A stretch of 50,655 bases of DNA from a virus. The translations under genes were made by a program, and so were the position numbers. Position 1 is the first letter of the stretch; each line of letters opens with the position of its first letter. Of the stretch, positions 1 through 6,614 are shown piece after piece. The stretch lies in IMG/VR virus record IMGVR_UViG_3300007345_000058, positions 1-50,655 of that record; one strand, given 5' to 3'. The notes under the pieces were generated by a model, which was given only the letters and a program-made list of their open reading frames with translations, did not search any database and was not told the DNA's origin.

Positions 1-1
1 A

Positions 2-367
2 ACTATTCCTGGTTCACGTCACTATATTCATGCCGAAGATGTTGCATCTGCTATTCTATTTCTACTGAACTATGAGGGTAAGTTTGAACCTACTTGGGGT
101 AACGCTAAATGTCCTAAGTTTAACATTGTTGGAGCAGAAGAACTCAACAACTTGGAACTCGCAAAAATCATCGCAGAAGCCCAAGAAACAGACCTAGTTT
201 ATGAATTAGTTGACTTTCATTCTTCACGTCCTGGGCACGACTTGCGTTACGCTCTAGATGGTGATAAAATGAAAGAATTGGGATGGGTTCCTGCTAAATC
301 CGTTCGGGAACGTATTGCAGAAGTTACACAATGGACTCTTAATAATGAACGTTGGATTACATTATGA
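2..367 (+). CDS. NAD-dependent sugar epimerase/dehydratase, C-terminal part (dTDP-glucose 4,6-dehydratase-like)
   Basis: The 5' end lies outside the window; the frame is open from base 2 to the stop at 365-367. The visible C-terminal 121 residues carry a HYIHAEDVASAILFLL stretch, like the R-x-W-I-H-V-E-D segment of extended short-chain dehydrogenases, and RPGHDLRYALD followed by LGWVPAKS, like the RPGHD-RY-D...LGW-P signature of dTDP-glucose 4,6-dehydratases. The family converts NDP-hexoses using bound NAD in the cytoplasm. The Rossmann core and YxxxK catalytic residues are not in view, so the exact substrate is uncertain. With the cupin downstream it suggests nucleotide-sugar metabolism, possibly for glycan modification. 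Confidence 0.8.
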   Translation, partial: TIPGSRHYIHAEDVASAILFLLNYEGKFEPTWGNAKCPKFNIVGAEELNNLELAKIIAEAQETDLVYELVDFHSSRPGHDLRYALDGDKMKELGWVPAKSVRERIAEVTQWTLNNERWITL

Positions 368-401
368 ATCTTCTCAAACTATCAAATAATTAACAAGTAG
401 T

Positions 402-584
402 ATGACTAAAAAACAATTTATTGGAAAAGGTGGTGAAACATGGGAGTGGACAGAAACTCCAGAAGTTGTTGCCGCAGTGAAAAAACTGCATGAAAGTTCA
501 AAAAAAGACCAAGAGGTAAAAGTTCCTAGAAATTATCAAGGACCACTTTATGCCCCACATCCAGACCTGATGAAGAAAAAATGA
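402..584 (+). CDS. Small hypothetical protein
   Basis: A 60-residue lysine-rich protein (MTKKQFIGKGGETWEW...). It has a hydrophilic helix-prone middle and a C-terminal Pro/Tyr segment (YQGPLYAPHPD). No domain, signal peptide or membrane segment is recognised. It starts 35 bp after the dehydratase and overlaps the next gene by four bases (ATGA), so the two are probably translationally coupled. Confidence 0.65.
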   Translation: MTKKQFIGKGGETWEWTETPEVVAAVKKLHESSKKDQEVKVPRNYQGPLYAPHPDLMKKK

Positions 585-880
585 AACTATTAACACTTGA
601 AGATTATCAAAAAGCAGGTGAAACATTCTGGCCAAAGTATTGGTATATTTCCAAAGAACTTGGCGAGAACGCAAAGGCTGAAGATATCCTTAGGGTTATG
701 GAAGCAATTGGTGGTGTTGCATTGAAACTTGTACTTGAAGAAAAAGAAGGACCTTTCGGTTTTAACAAAAAAATTGAGGAATCGAATAGTGAATCTACTA
801 ATGCAATGTATAAAAATAAACCATTTGAGAATCCATGTCCTGGTGGCATTATGGTAAATGGGGAGTGTTGTGACTTGTGA
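581..880 (+). CDS. Hypothetical protein with C-terminal Cys motif
   Basis: A 99-residue protein not recognised as a family member. The first 60 residues look alpha-helical (YQKAGETFWPKYWYISKEL). The C-terminus has a small Cys-rich turn (NPCPGGIMVNGECCDL), similar in style to short metal- or disulfide-stabilised tails of small phage proteins. The start overlaps the preceding stop (ATGA) and its stop overlaps the next GTG start, so it lies in a coupled operon. Confidence 0.65.
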   Translation: MKLLTLEDYQKAGETFWPKYWYISKELGENAKAEDILRVMEAIGGVALKLVLEEKEGPFGFNKKIEESNSESTNAMYKNKPFENPCPGGIMVNGECCDL

Positions 881-1221
881 AAAAAACTGAGAAACCTTGG
901 GGGTGGTATATTGTACATGAAGAAAACGAGGATAACCCTTATAAAATTAAAACAATATACATTGAACCACACCTCCAGTTTTCTCTGCAAAAACATAAGC
1001 ATAGGGAAGAGTTCTGGGTAATAGTTAAAGGGTATGGTTCATTAACCATTGATGATAGTAAATGGCAAGTTTCACGTGGTGACTATATTCATATTGATAA
1101 AGATGTAGTTCATAGATTAACTGCTGGTGAAGAAGGTATCAAATTTGTTGAAGTTCAACTAGGTGATATTTGTGACGAATGTGATATTATTAGATTAGAA
1201 GATGATTATGGGAGAACCTAA
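877..1221 (+). CDS. Cupin, mannose-6-phosphate isomerase type II-like
   Basis: A 114-residue single cupin domain beginning at a GTG that overlaps the previous stop. It opens with KPWGWY and contains QFSLQKHKHREEFWVIVKG, matching the S-x-Q-x-H-x-HR-x-E-x-W-x-V-x-x-G core of the C-terminal cupin of bifunctional mannose-6-phosphate isomerase/mannose-1-phosphate guanylyltransferases. Expected metal ligands are His40, His42, Glu45 and the His79 region (DVVHRL). The family interconverts fructose-6-P and mannose-6-P. The stand-alone short form fits other phages. Activity and substrate are inferred. The neighbouring sugar dehydratase supports a glycan role. Confidence 0.82.
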   Translation: MKKTEKPWGWYIVHEENEDNPYKIKTIYIEPHLQFSLQKHKHREEFWVIVKGYGSLTIDDSKWQVSRGDYIHIDKDVVHRLTAGEEGIKFVEVQLGDICDECDIIRLEDDYGRT

Positions 1222-1523
1222 TGGAACAAACAAAACAAGAACAAAAAAGAAAACCACGCCTTCAAGATTCTTTTGGTGGCACTGTTGAAAAGAACATTCC
1301 CGAAGATGTAGAGTGGATTGATGATACTTTCTACATCAAAACCACTCGCTTTGGATTATACACAAGTATTCTGAAAGATCCTCTTGGTCAGCACTTTATC
1401 ACTGGTGGCACAGAAGAAGGAGTGCTAAATGTTACACGTTGGCATCTCAAAGCACTGCAAGATGGAACGATTGATGATTACACTCGTGTTGTAAATAGTG
1501 GAGTCGTTGGTGGTAAGTTGTGA
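1221..1523 (+). CDS. Hypothetical protein
   Basis: A 100-residue soluble protein starting on the last base of the cupin stop (TAATG). A basic N-terminus (QEQKRKPRLQD) is followed by a mixed alpha/beta region ending in GGTEEGVLNVTRWHLKALQDG. No known domain is recognised. It overlaps the next gene by four bases (GTGA), which supports operon expression. Confidence 0.65.
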   Translation: MEQTKQEQKRKPRLQDSFGGTVEKNIPEDVEWIDDTFYIKTTRFGLYTSILKDPLGQHFITGGTEEGVLNVTRWHLKALQDGTIDDYTRVVNSGVVGGKL

Positions 1524-1771
1524 TTTATTCAATCCGTGTTTGGTTGTGGGGAATTGTTTCTGAGTTAGAATATCAACTCTATCCTTGGAAGACATCAACC
1601 CCACCAGAATGGATAGGGCATGAGCATAAAATAGAAGAAAATTACGCACAAAACTTTAATGATGACTGGTTAAAGTCACATGAAGACAAAATTTCTAGAC
1701 TTCAACAAGAGATGATTTGGGTTACACAAGAAATACATAAACTTAACATTTATCATAATACTCATGACTAA
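1520..1771 (+). CDS. Hypothetical protein, Trp-rich N-terminus
   Basis: An 83-residue protein with a GTG start overlapping the upstream TGA. The N-terminus is hydrophobic and aromatic (IRVWLWGIVSELEYQLYPW). The C-terminal half is a predicted helix (HEDKISRLQQEMIWVTQEIHKL). It is not recognised. Its end overlaps the next gene by eight bases. Confidence 0.6.
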   Translation: MIYSIRVWLWGIVSELEYQLYPWKTSTPPEWIGHEHKIEENYAQNFNDDWLKSHEDKISRLQQEMIWVTQEIHKLNIYHNTHD

Positions 1772-1985
1772 ACCTAATCCCTACTGGTTCTTTGAAAAGT
1801 GGGGTATCAAAGAACAACCACCAATCGATTCTATTCTTGATAAGATAGAAGAACTTGAAAATCGTGTCAAATTATTAGAAGAAGAAAACATTTCACAGAC
1901 TAATTCTCTGCACGAATGTTGGAACTCACTTGATGCCAGAATTGATATTCTAATTGAAAAAATTAGGGGTATTGGTGATGTATGA
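1764..1985 (+). CDS. Small coiled-coil protein
   Basis: A 73-residue protein with a heptad-like run (DKIEELENRVKLLEEEN) that predicts a short coiled coil, so it is probably an oligomer or assembly adaptor. No enzymatic motif is visible. It overlaps both neighbours by a few bases, as do most genes in this cluster. Confidence 0.6.
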   Translation: MTKPNPYWFFEKWGIKEQPPIDSILDKIEELENRVKLLEEENISQTNSLHECWNSLDARIDILIEKIRGIGDV

Positions 1986-2160
1986 AGAATTAAATTGCTT
2001 TGAAGAAGCATTGAAACACTTTGGCACCAGAGTAGAAGTCATTACTGCCATGGAGATGTCAAAGAGAATTTCTCCAGAAGATGCTTATCAAATGATTAAA
2101 AATGAACTCAAAGAAGTCAAAAAATGTCGTAAACAATTTAACAAAGATAATGACTGTTGA
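1978..2160 (+). CDS. Small hypothetical protein
   Basis: A 60-residue protein from the ATG at 1978, which overlaps the previous stop. A TTG at 1954 would add eight residues but is less likely. It looks helical (MYEELNCFEEALKHFGTRVEVITAMEMSKRISPEDAYQMI) with a basic C-terminal half. The amphipathic helices could form a small DNA- or protein-binding fold, but no family is recognised. Confidence 0.6.
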   Translation: MYEELNCFEEALKHFGTRVEVITAMEMSKRISPEDAYQMIKNELKEVKKCRKQFNKDNDC

Positions 2161-2311
2161 TAGTTTAAAAATTCATCAAAATGAAGATGGATCTTTTAGT
2201 ATAGAATGGGATAAAGATGATCCAAAGTGGTCATTTTTAAATGGTATGTCATCTAAAGAAATAAAAACTTTAGTTGAAACTGCAATACAAAATTTTACTG
2301 AGGAGGTATAA
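2150..2311 (+). CDS. Small acidic hypothetical protein
   Basis: A 53-residue protein starting at ATG 2150, eleven bases before the end of the previous gene. It has a beta-hairpin-like segment (IHQNEDGSFSIEWDKDDPKW) and a C-terminal helix. A longer start at 2102 would overlap the upstream gene extensively and is rejected. A strong GAGGAGG element near its end serves the next gene. Confidence 0.55.
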   Translation: MTVDSLKIHQNEDGSFSIEWDKDDPKWSFLNGMSSKEIKTLVETAIQNFTEEV

Positions 2312-2314
2312 AAC

Positions 2315-2542
2315 GTGGCACTTTCAAATTCTGTAACCGAATCTTTGAGTGATGCTGAACAATCACTTCGTAATGCACTTGCATTTGCTGCTAGACAAGA
2401 AAGACCGATGGTATGTAATGCTATTGCTGAAATGATTACTAAAATTGATATCATCAAAAATACTGATTCAATTTTAGATAAACTTGAAACACGTAATTCT
2501 GGGAGTAGTGGATTTTTTGGTACTTTTACCGATGATATGTGA
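2315..2542 (+). CDS. Small hypothetical protein
   Basis: A 75-residue mostly helical protein starting with GTG at 2315, chosen because GAGGAGG lies just upstream (about 2299-2305). Features are SLSDAEQSLRNALAFAARQ and a Gly/Ser-rich, aromatic C-terminus (SGSSGFFGTFTDDM). No domain is recognised. It closes the first dense cluster; a short gap follows. Confidence 0.6.
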   Translation: MALSNSVTESLSDAEQSLRNALAFAARQERPMVCNAIAEMITKIDIIKNTDSILDKLETRNSGSSGFFGTFTDDM

Positions 2543-2636
2543 TTTAGAAATGTAAATCAAACATAAAGGAAATCTAAAGAAATGGGTATATAATTGTGTT
2601 GGAATGCTAAAATACTACAGTAATCAAGAAAAATCC

Positions 2637-2843
2637 ATGACTCTTCCAAAAAATGGTAAAAAACTGACCAAAAAAGAAGAAAAAAGCATGAAAATTGCCT
2701 TGGAACAGGCAGATATTCGTGCTATTCATCCAGAAAGAATGGAAGCATTTGCAGAATCTATGGTAGAAAATCTTAAAACCTCACTAAAAGGTCAGGCAAC
2801 TAATGCAAAAGGATGGATAACTTGCGGACCATTGGAAGATTGA
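2637..2843 (+). CDS. Small lysine-rich hypothetical protein
   Basis: A 68-residue protein from ATG 2637 (MTLPKNGKKLTKKEEK). An ATG at 2604 would add 11 residues, but a TATAAT at 2589-2594 would place the transcript start close to 2604, which argues for the later start. The protein is basic at the N-terminus and helical in the middle. Function unknown. Confidence 0.5.
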   Translation: MTLPKNGKKLTKKEEKSMKIALEQADIRAIHPERMEAFAESMVENLKTSLKGQATNAKGWITCGPLED

Positions 2844-2847
2844 CTAT

Positions 2848-2855
2848 AATAAATA
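2848..2855 (+). promoter_or_regulatory. Possible T4-type late promoter motif before CP12
   Basis: AATAAATA lies 24 bases before the CP12 start codon. It fits the relaxed cyanophage late motif NATAAATA but not the full TATAAATA. Because CP12 is an early/middle function in other phages, this may be coincidental in AT-rich DNA. Confidence 0.35.
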
Positions 2856-2879
2856 GGTACATCATTCAAAATATGCTTA

Positions 2880-3107
2880 ATGGATAGCATCGAACAACAC
2901 ATCCAAAAGGATAAAGACATTCTTCAAGATCCTACTGTGTCACCTCAAATGCGCCGCCATATTGAAGGTGAATTGCATGATTTGGAAGAATATGCTGAAC
3001 ACCATAAAGAAGAAATTGAAGCAGGAGATCATCACGATCCGAACTATTTGGAATTATTCTGTGATCAAAACCCATCAGAACCCGAATGTTTGATTTACGA
3101 CGATTGA
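2880..3107 (+). CDS. cp12: CP12-like Calvin-cycle inhibitor
   Basis: A 75-residue acidic protein. The C-terminus DPNYLELFCDQNPSEPEC followed by LIYDD matches the CP12 signature (D-P-x-x-E-x-F-C-x-x-N-P-x-x-x-E-C-R-V-Y-x-D). Cys61 and Cys70 have the canonical eight-residue spacing of the redox disulfide. In cyanobacteria CP12 locks GAPDH and phosphoribulokinase in an inactive complex; phage copies are thought to divert carbon from the Calvin cycle to the pentose phosphate pathway. The N-terminal Cys pair and the AWDAVEEL motif are absent, and the usual Arg-Val after the last Cys is Leu-Ile. It stands alone before a strong terminator. Confidence 0.85.
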   Translation: MDSIEQHIQKDKDILQDPTVSPQMRRHIEGELHDLEEYAEHHKEEIEAGDHHDPNYLELFCDQNPSEPECLIYDD

Positions 3108-3133
3108 TTGTGACAGTTAAATAGGTGGCATAC

Positions 3134-3157
3134 AAGGGGGTTTCGACCCCCTTTTTT
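3134..3157 (+). terminator. Rho-independent terminator after CP12
   Basis: A perfect seven-base stem AAGGGGG/CCCCCTT with loop TTTCGA is followed directly by TTTT. It sits 26 bases after the CP12 stop and separates this transcript from the next cluster. Confidence 0.88.
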
Positions 3158-3258
3158 CATGTATATTAAGAAGGTGGTTGAGAGATCACTGACCTCCTAC
3201 GGGACTAAACCAAACACAGGCGCTGGTCACCCTGTATCACTTCATTTAAATTTTCATT

Positions 3259-3687
3259 ATGGGCACTCGTTCTCGAATTGGTATTCAACTGAGTGATGAT
3301 TCTATTCTTTCTGTTTACTGCCACTGGGATGGTTATCCTTCTTTCAATGGCAAAGTTCTCCGCGAATTCTATGATACGAAGGAGAAAGTGACTCAACTTA
3401 TTAACGGTGGTAACATTAGTGCTCTCCACACTAATGCTGGTTGGCAGAATGAAACTCTTCCTGAAACTGGTCCTCTTTACTATACTTCCCGTGGAGAGAC
3501 TATTGATGAAAATGCACCTGAACTGAACAAAAATAAGAGTGAGTATCTCAAAACTGCAGATAATTGTGGTGAAGAGTATGCTTATCTCTTCACAAGTGCT
3601 GGGTGGACATGCTACAATACCCGCTCTTGGGATGAGAACTATATGAAAGAAGAAGAAATCCCTGCTGGTTCTATCAACGACAAATGA
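3259..3687 (+). CDS. Conserved-type hypothetical protein (MGTRSRIG N-terminus)
   Basis: A 142-residue soluble protein beginning MGTRSRIGIQLSDDSILSVY, then CHWDGYPSFNGKVLREFYDT. I associate this pattern with a family of unknown function found in phages and bacteria. The mixed alpha/beta content with conserved Trp and Tyr residues suggests a compact enzyme-like or binding fold, but no catalytic motif is clear. It follows about 100 bases of leader after the CP12 terminator and overlaps the next gene by four bases (ATGA). Confidence 0.7.
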   Translation: MGTRSRIGIQLSDDSILSVYCHWDGYPSFNGKVLREFYDTKEKVTQLINGGNISALHTNAGWQNETLPETGPLYYTSRGETIDENAPELNKNKSEYLKTADNCGEEYAYLFTSAGWTCYNTRSWDENYMKEEEIPAGSINDK

Positions 3688-3965
3688 TTATCACACGCGA
3701 ACAAGTCTCCATCAAACGTAGTGAATGGGAGTGTTATATTGACACTCCCGATTCTGTGATTGATATTATTAATAAAGAATTTTCTGAGATTCTATCGTCC
3801 ACCACTAGTCCAGTTTATGCACAGAAGAGAATTTATGATTTTTGTATACAATATACTCAATGGGGATTTAATGACAGCGAATGTAATCAAGTGGCAACAA
3901 ATGTGATTAATAAGTATTATCAATCCAATATTGATCGTTGGGCAATGCTTGATGTGACAGTCTAA
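3684..3965 (+). CDS. Hypothetical protein
   Basis: A 93-residue protein, translationally coupled to the previous one through ATGA. It is predicted largely helical (SVIDIINKEFSEILSS, YAQKRIYDFCIQYTQW) with no recognised domain or membrane segment. A promoter for the next gene begins right after its stop. Confidence 0.6.
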   Translation: MIITREQVSIKRSEWECYIDTPDSVIDIINKEFSEILSSTTSPVYAQKRIYDFCIQYTQWGFNDSECNQVATNVINKYYQSNIDRWAMLDVTV

Positions 3966-3983
3966 TAACCTGCACAGGATGCC

Positions 3984-4011
3984 CTGAAACGCTTCTATAT
4001 GCCCTTATAAT
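3984..4011 (+). promoter_or_regulatory. Sigma70-type promoter
   Basis: A consensus -10 TATAAT at 4006-4011 has a weak -35 CTGAAA at 3984-3989 (16-base spacing). The start codon of the 132-residue gene lies 21 bases downstream. Confidence 0.55.
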
Positions 4012-4032
4012 ACGTTCATACGCAACCAACCA

Positions 4033-4431
4033 ATGCGATCCACCTTCTCCGACTACTGCGCCACTCAGGATGCCCGCAACACCATTCAATTGAATGTTCG
4101 TAAGTACACTCTCATGCTGTGTGATGCGCTGGAGCAGAACTTCAAGGATCGTAATCATGGCACTGTCGGTGGCTATGATGCTCCTGTGTATAAGTTTGTG
4201 ATCGAATCTGGTCGCAAGTATCATAAGATCATTATGGAGGTTCCTAACAACAATCGTCCTGCTTCCCGTAGTGTTCATGCTTTCGTAGACAAGAAAACTG
4301 GTGAGGTTTACAAGTCTGCATCATTCAAAGCACCAGCCAAAGGTGTTCGTTTCAACCTGCTGATTATTGAGCAGCGTGAATGGTTGCTTGCCAATGCTGA
4401 TTGGGCAGGTGGTTATCTGTATGTACGTTGA
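4033..4431 (+). CDS. Conserved-type hypothetical protein
   Basis: A 132-residue basic protein (MRSTFSDYCATQDARNTIQL). The central part YHKIIMEVPNNNRPASRSVH followed by AFVDKKTGEVYKSASFKAPAKG resembles small beta-rich phage proteins of unknown function. GC content is higher than in the structural region. It has its own promoter, and the stop codon overlaps the -35 of the next promoter, so it behaves as a single-gene unit. Confidence 0.65.
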   Translation: MRSTFSDYCATQDARNTIQLNVRKYTLMLCDALEQNFKDRNHGTVGGYDAPVYKFVIESGRKYHKIIMEVPNNNRPASRSVHAFVDKKTGEVYKSASFKAPAKGVRFNLLIIEQREWLLANADWAGGYLYVR

Positions 4432-4457
4432 GGTTACATTAATCCATATGCTATAAT
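4428..4457 (+). promoter_or_regulatory. Sigma70-type promoter with extended -10
   Basis: TTGAGG (4428-4433) and TGCTATAAT (4449-4457) are separated by 18 bases. The extended TGn motif and perfect TATAAT make it a strong candidate. The -35 overlaps the stop of the upstream gene. The start of the next gene is 26 bases downstream with GAGG in between. Confidence 0.7.
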
Positions 4458-4483
4458 TATTATGTTCATTTGAGGATAAAGTT

Positions 4484-4645
4484 ATGAATGATCATCGTCA
4501 CTATCAAACTGAAAGCGAACGTCGTCAACTTGATGGAGTTGTGCATGATGCTGAAGCAAACGGATGGGAAATTTCTAAAATGAATAGAATGAAAGTACGT
4601 GCTAATACTTTGCCAGATGACTCTTTGATTATTGATGAACAATGA
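4484..4645 (+). CDS. Small hypothetical protein
   Basis: A 53-residue hydrophilic protein (MNDHRHYQTESERRQL...) starting at ATG 4484 after a TGAGGA ribosome-binding element and a strong promoter. It overlaps the next gene by ATGA. No domain recognised. Confidence 0.6.
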   Translation: MNDHRHYQTESERRQLDGVVHDAEANGWEISKMNRMKVRANTLPDDSLIIDEQ

Positions 4646-4869
4646 ATAAAAATTGGGAAGTAATGAATGATCTTGAAGAAGCATTTAATCAAATCACCAC
4701 ATTTAATTTTCTTCTTGATCAACTACAAGAAGCAGTAGATGCTGGTGAAAAGCAAAAAATTGTTGACATTACACTTGCATTAAATGCTTTTTATCACCCT
4801 TATTGTAATAATTGGGATGATAAATTTAAGAAAGCATGGAACCACGTTGTAAAAAATGACATCCAATGA
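4642..4869 (+). CDS. Small helical hypothetical protein
   Basis: A 75-residue helical protein (DLEEAFNQITTFNFLLDQLQEAVDAGE) with no signal peptide or membrane segment. The aromatic C-terminal segment YHPYCNNWDDKFKKAW is notable. It is coupled on both sides by ATGA overlaps, so it shares the transcript from the promoter at 4428-4457. Function unknown. Confidence 0.6.
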   Translation: MNKNWEVMNDLEEAFNQITTFNFLLDQLQEAVDAGEKQKIVDITLALNAFYHPYCNNWDDKFKKAWNHVVKNDIQ

Positions 4870-5069
4870 TTTATTCCAAAGAAGAACTTATCAATGCATT
4901 GTGTGCAGAGTATGATTATCTCTGCCATGATGATTTTAATCCCGATACTGATCCTACCTTAGATGAATATCGGGATGAAATGGAAGAACTTACGATTGAA
5001 CAATTAATCGAAGAAACTTCTACAGATGAGCATTATACGCTGGAAGAGTTTATGGAAAATTGGGGATGA
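4866..5069 (+). CDS. Small acidic hypothetical protein
   Basis: A 67-residue strongly acidic protein (DDFNPDTDPTLDEYRDEMEE). Acidic proteins of this kind can mimic DNA or bind basic partners, but that is only an analogy. It overlaps both neighbours by four bases. Confidence 0.6.
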   Translation: MIYSKEELINALCAEYDYLCHDDFNPDTDPTLDEYRDEMEELTIEQLIEETSTDEHYTLEEFMENWG

Positions 5070-5200
5070 CAACTAAAGAAAAACTAGTCTTTATTGGTTC
5101 ATTTGTTTGGTTAATGCACTGGGGCACATGTCTATCATCACTCATTCTGGATACGGTTATTCTAAAGTCCTCTGTGAGGATGTTACCTCTTGGTTTCTGA
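5066..5200 (+). CDS. Possible very small membrane protein
   Basis: A 44-residue open frame whose ATG overlaps the preceding stop (ATGA). It encodes one hydrophobic segment (LVFIGSFVWLMHWGTCLSSL). It runs 73 bases into the next gene in another frame, which lowers confidence. Its main support is the unbroken coupling pattern and the membrane-like composition. Confidence 0.4.
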   Translation: MTTKEKLVFIGSFVWLMHWGTCLSSLILDTVILKSSVRMLPLGF

Positions 5201-5604
5201 ATAATTTCTTCCCCAATCACAAAATCACGATTGATATCGTTCATCGTGGTCTGAAACGTGAGGGTGTGAATGGTTATTGTGATGTGGTCGGTGAATCCTA
5301 TCGTCCACGTCACTTTCTGATCGAAATGGATACCCATATGGACAGGGACTTGTATATAAAAACTCTTTTGCATGAACTGACCCATCTGGCACAGTGGATA
5401 CGTGGTTCCCTGCGGCACCGTTATGGAAAATTGTGTTATTGTAAAACACCAGTAGAAAATTGGGACTATTGGTATCAACCACATGAAATTGAGGCGCGGG
5501 AAGAAGAAGATAGGTTATACAATTGGTGGTTAACCGATACTTTTGGTGTGCAGGATGAAAAAGTGTCACATGGGTTTGTTAACCGCCTATGTACTCCTGT
5601 ATAA
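5128..5604 (+). CDS. SprT-like zinc metalloprotease
   Basis: A 158-residue protein from ATG 5128. It contains LLHELTHLAQW with the HExxH zinc motif at His82-Glu83-x-x-His86, and downstream QPHEIEAREEE, whose Glu is a plausible third ligand. The motif and size fit small SprT/WLM-like metallopeptidases. The substrate is unknown; relatives cleave DNA-crosslinked or assembly proteins. A TTG at 5107 would add seven residues. It overlaps the tiny membrane ORF upstream. Protease activity is inferred from the motif only. Confidence 0.65.
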   Translation: MSIITHSGYGYSKVLCEDVTSWFLNNFFPNHKITIDIVHRGLKREGVNGYCDVVGESYRPRHFLIEMDTHMDRDLYIKTLLHELTHLAQWIRGSLRHRYGKLCYCKTPVENWDYWYQPHEIEAREEEDRLYNWWLTDTFGVQDEKVSHGFVNRLCTPV

Positions 5605-5622
5605 TTACAAGGTAATCAACTG

Positions 5623-5823
5623 ATGAACATGTTCTCCATTGATGATCAACTGGTAATAATAATTGATCGTTTGAATGCTGCGATCAATGTTTGTCATGAA
5701 GCACCTGAGAATGAGGATCAAGGTTATCCTTATGCAACAGGATATGCACGATCTGCAATGTCTGATGTTGCAGATGATTTAAGCGCCATTCTTAATCAAA
5801 TGCGGGAGCGGGTGGACAGTTGA
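5623..5823 (+). CDS. Small hypothetical protein
   Basis: A 66-residue helical protein (MNMFSIDDQLVIIIDRLNAAINVCHEA). The middle, EDQGYPYATGYARSAMSDVAD, is compatible with a four-helix arrangement, but no family is recognised. A TAATTACAAGG stretch precedes its start. A hairpin overlaps its stop. Confidence 0.6.
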   Translation: MNMFSIDDQLVIIIDRLNAAINVCHEAPENEDQGYPYATGYARSAMSDVADDLSAILNQMRERVDS

Positions 5824-5835
5824 GAGAGTGTCCAC
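5812..5835 (+). terminator. Hairpin overlapping a stop codon, possible terminator
   Basis: GTGGACA (5812-5818) pairs with TGTCCAC (5829-5835) around the stop of the upstream gene. There is no T tract, so it may end or stabilise the mRNA rather than be a classical terminator. Confidence 0.4.
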
Positions 5836-5870
5836 TCTGCCCCTGACTCTACTCCACTCTGCCCTATAAT
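5831..5870 (+). promoter_or_regulatory. Promoter with 12-bp direct repeat
   Basis: A consensus -10 TATAAT at 5865-5870 has a -35-like CTGACT at 5843-5848. The 12-mer TCCACTCTGCCC occurs at 5831-5842 and 5853-5864, exactly 22 bases apart (about two helical turns), flanking the -35. This suggests binding of a dimeric activator or repressor. Confidence 0.55.
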
Positions 5871-5896
5871 AAGAACATCGACAGGGAGACAACCCC

Positions 5897-6163
5897 ATGC
5901 AACTGACCAACTCCGCCACCATCGTTGACTTCTTCCCCGAAGCGTTCATTGCTGAGGCATGTGAGAAGAAGGGTATGAAGACTGTTGTGAAGCGTTTCAC
6001 AAAGCGTGTTACCTTCCGTGCTAATGGCATGAAGTCCTATAGTGTTGTGAGCATGACCGATGCAAAGCATGAGTGGGCATCCCGTATTGCTAAGGGTGCC
6101 GAGGTTACTGGTTACAATACTGAAAAGATGCCTGCTGGTGAGTATATGCCTCTCTACTGCTGA
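5897..6163 (+). CDS. Small basic hypothetical protein
   Basis: An 88-residue basic protein (KRFTKRVTFRANGMKSYSVV) with alpha/beta character. It has its own promoter with a direct repeat and a GGGAGA ribosome-binding element. Its start was chosen from the promoter-leader geometry. Function unknown; GC content is higher than the structural region. Confidence 0.65.
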   Translation: MQLTNSATIVDFFPEAFIAEACEKKGMKTVVKRFTKRVTFRANGMKSYSVVSMTDAKHEWASRIAKGAEVTGYNTEKMPAGEYMPLYC

Positions 6164-6165
6164 TC

Positions 6166-6333
6166 ATGATCACTTCCAAGACTCAAATGCTCCGTGTGAT
6201 CAAGACTGCTGTTCTTGGTCATGCTCTCACCCGTGAGGAAAAGTTCAAAGTCTTTGTTAATGTGTGTGATAACATGTTAGCAGAAGGACGTATCACCAAA
6301 GCAAACCACGAACGCTGGACTAATGTTTTCTAA
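6166..6333 (+). CDS. Small helical hypothetical protein
   Basis: A 55-residue protein starting two bases after the previous stop (TGATCATG). Helices TQMLRVIKTAVLGHALT and EEKFKVFVNVCDNMLAEG end in a basic tail. It could be a small DNA-binding protein, but no helix-turn-helix is convincing. It overlaps the next gene by 11 bases. Confidence 0.55.
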   Translation: MITSKTQMLRVIKTAVLGHALTREEKFKVFVNVCDNMLAEGRITKANHERWTNVF

Positions 6334-6484
6334 AGTCATGCAATATGGACTCTCTGGAATCTTTCTTTGTCTTGCTCTTGGGAGTTATCTTAACTTCCTA
6401 GCAGAGCGTGATGCTAAGATGTTCAAAGCATACGATGCGTGTGCTACACTCCCACAACCACATCCAGACTGTAATGTTCACTAA
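6323..6484 (+). CDS. Small membrane protein
   Basis: A 53-residue protein with one hydrophobic segment near the N-terminus (YGLSGIFLCLALGSYLNFL, about residues 8-26), followed by a hydrophilic tail with two Cys. This is consistent with a single-pass inner-membrane protein or an uncleaved signal anchor. It overlaps both neighbours. Confidence 0.5.
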   Translation: MFSKVMQYGLSGIFLCLALGSYLNFLAERDAKMFKAYDACATLPQPHPDCNVH

Positions 6485-6614
6485 AGAAGATCATGAGTTT
6501 ATCGACTTTCTCTTCGGTAAACTGACCTGCCTCACTGATACTGAGATGATTGATTTGCAGGATGATGATACCTGCTGTGACCAACTTGAATTTGAGAAAC
6601 TTTGTGATGATTGA
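6474..6614 (+). CDS. Very small acidic protein
   Basis: A 46-residue acidic protein from ATG 6474 (MFTKEDHEFIDFLFGKL), with C-terminal DDDTCCDQLEFEKLCDD. It overlaps the upstream stop by 11 bases and the downstream start by 8. A longer start at 6408 is unlikely because it would run inside the membrane protein gene. Confidence 0.5.
   Translation: MFTKEDHEFIDFLFGKLTCLTDTEMIDLQDDDTCCDQLEFEKLCDD

Noticed and set aside
5050-5569. Antisense frames over the SprT-like gene
   Set aside because: No start signals; the plus-strand frame has a clear protease motif and the usual coupling pattern.
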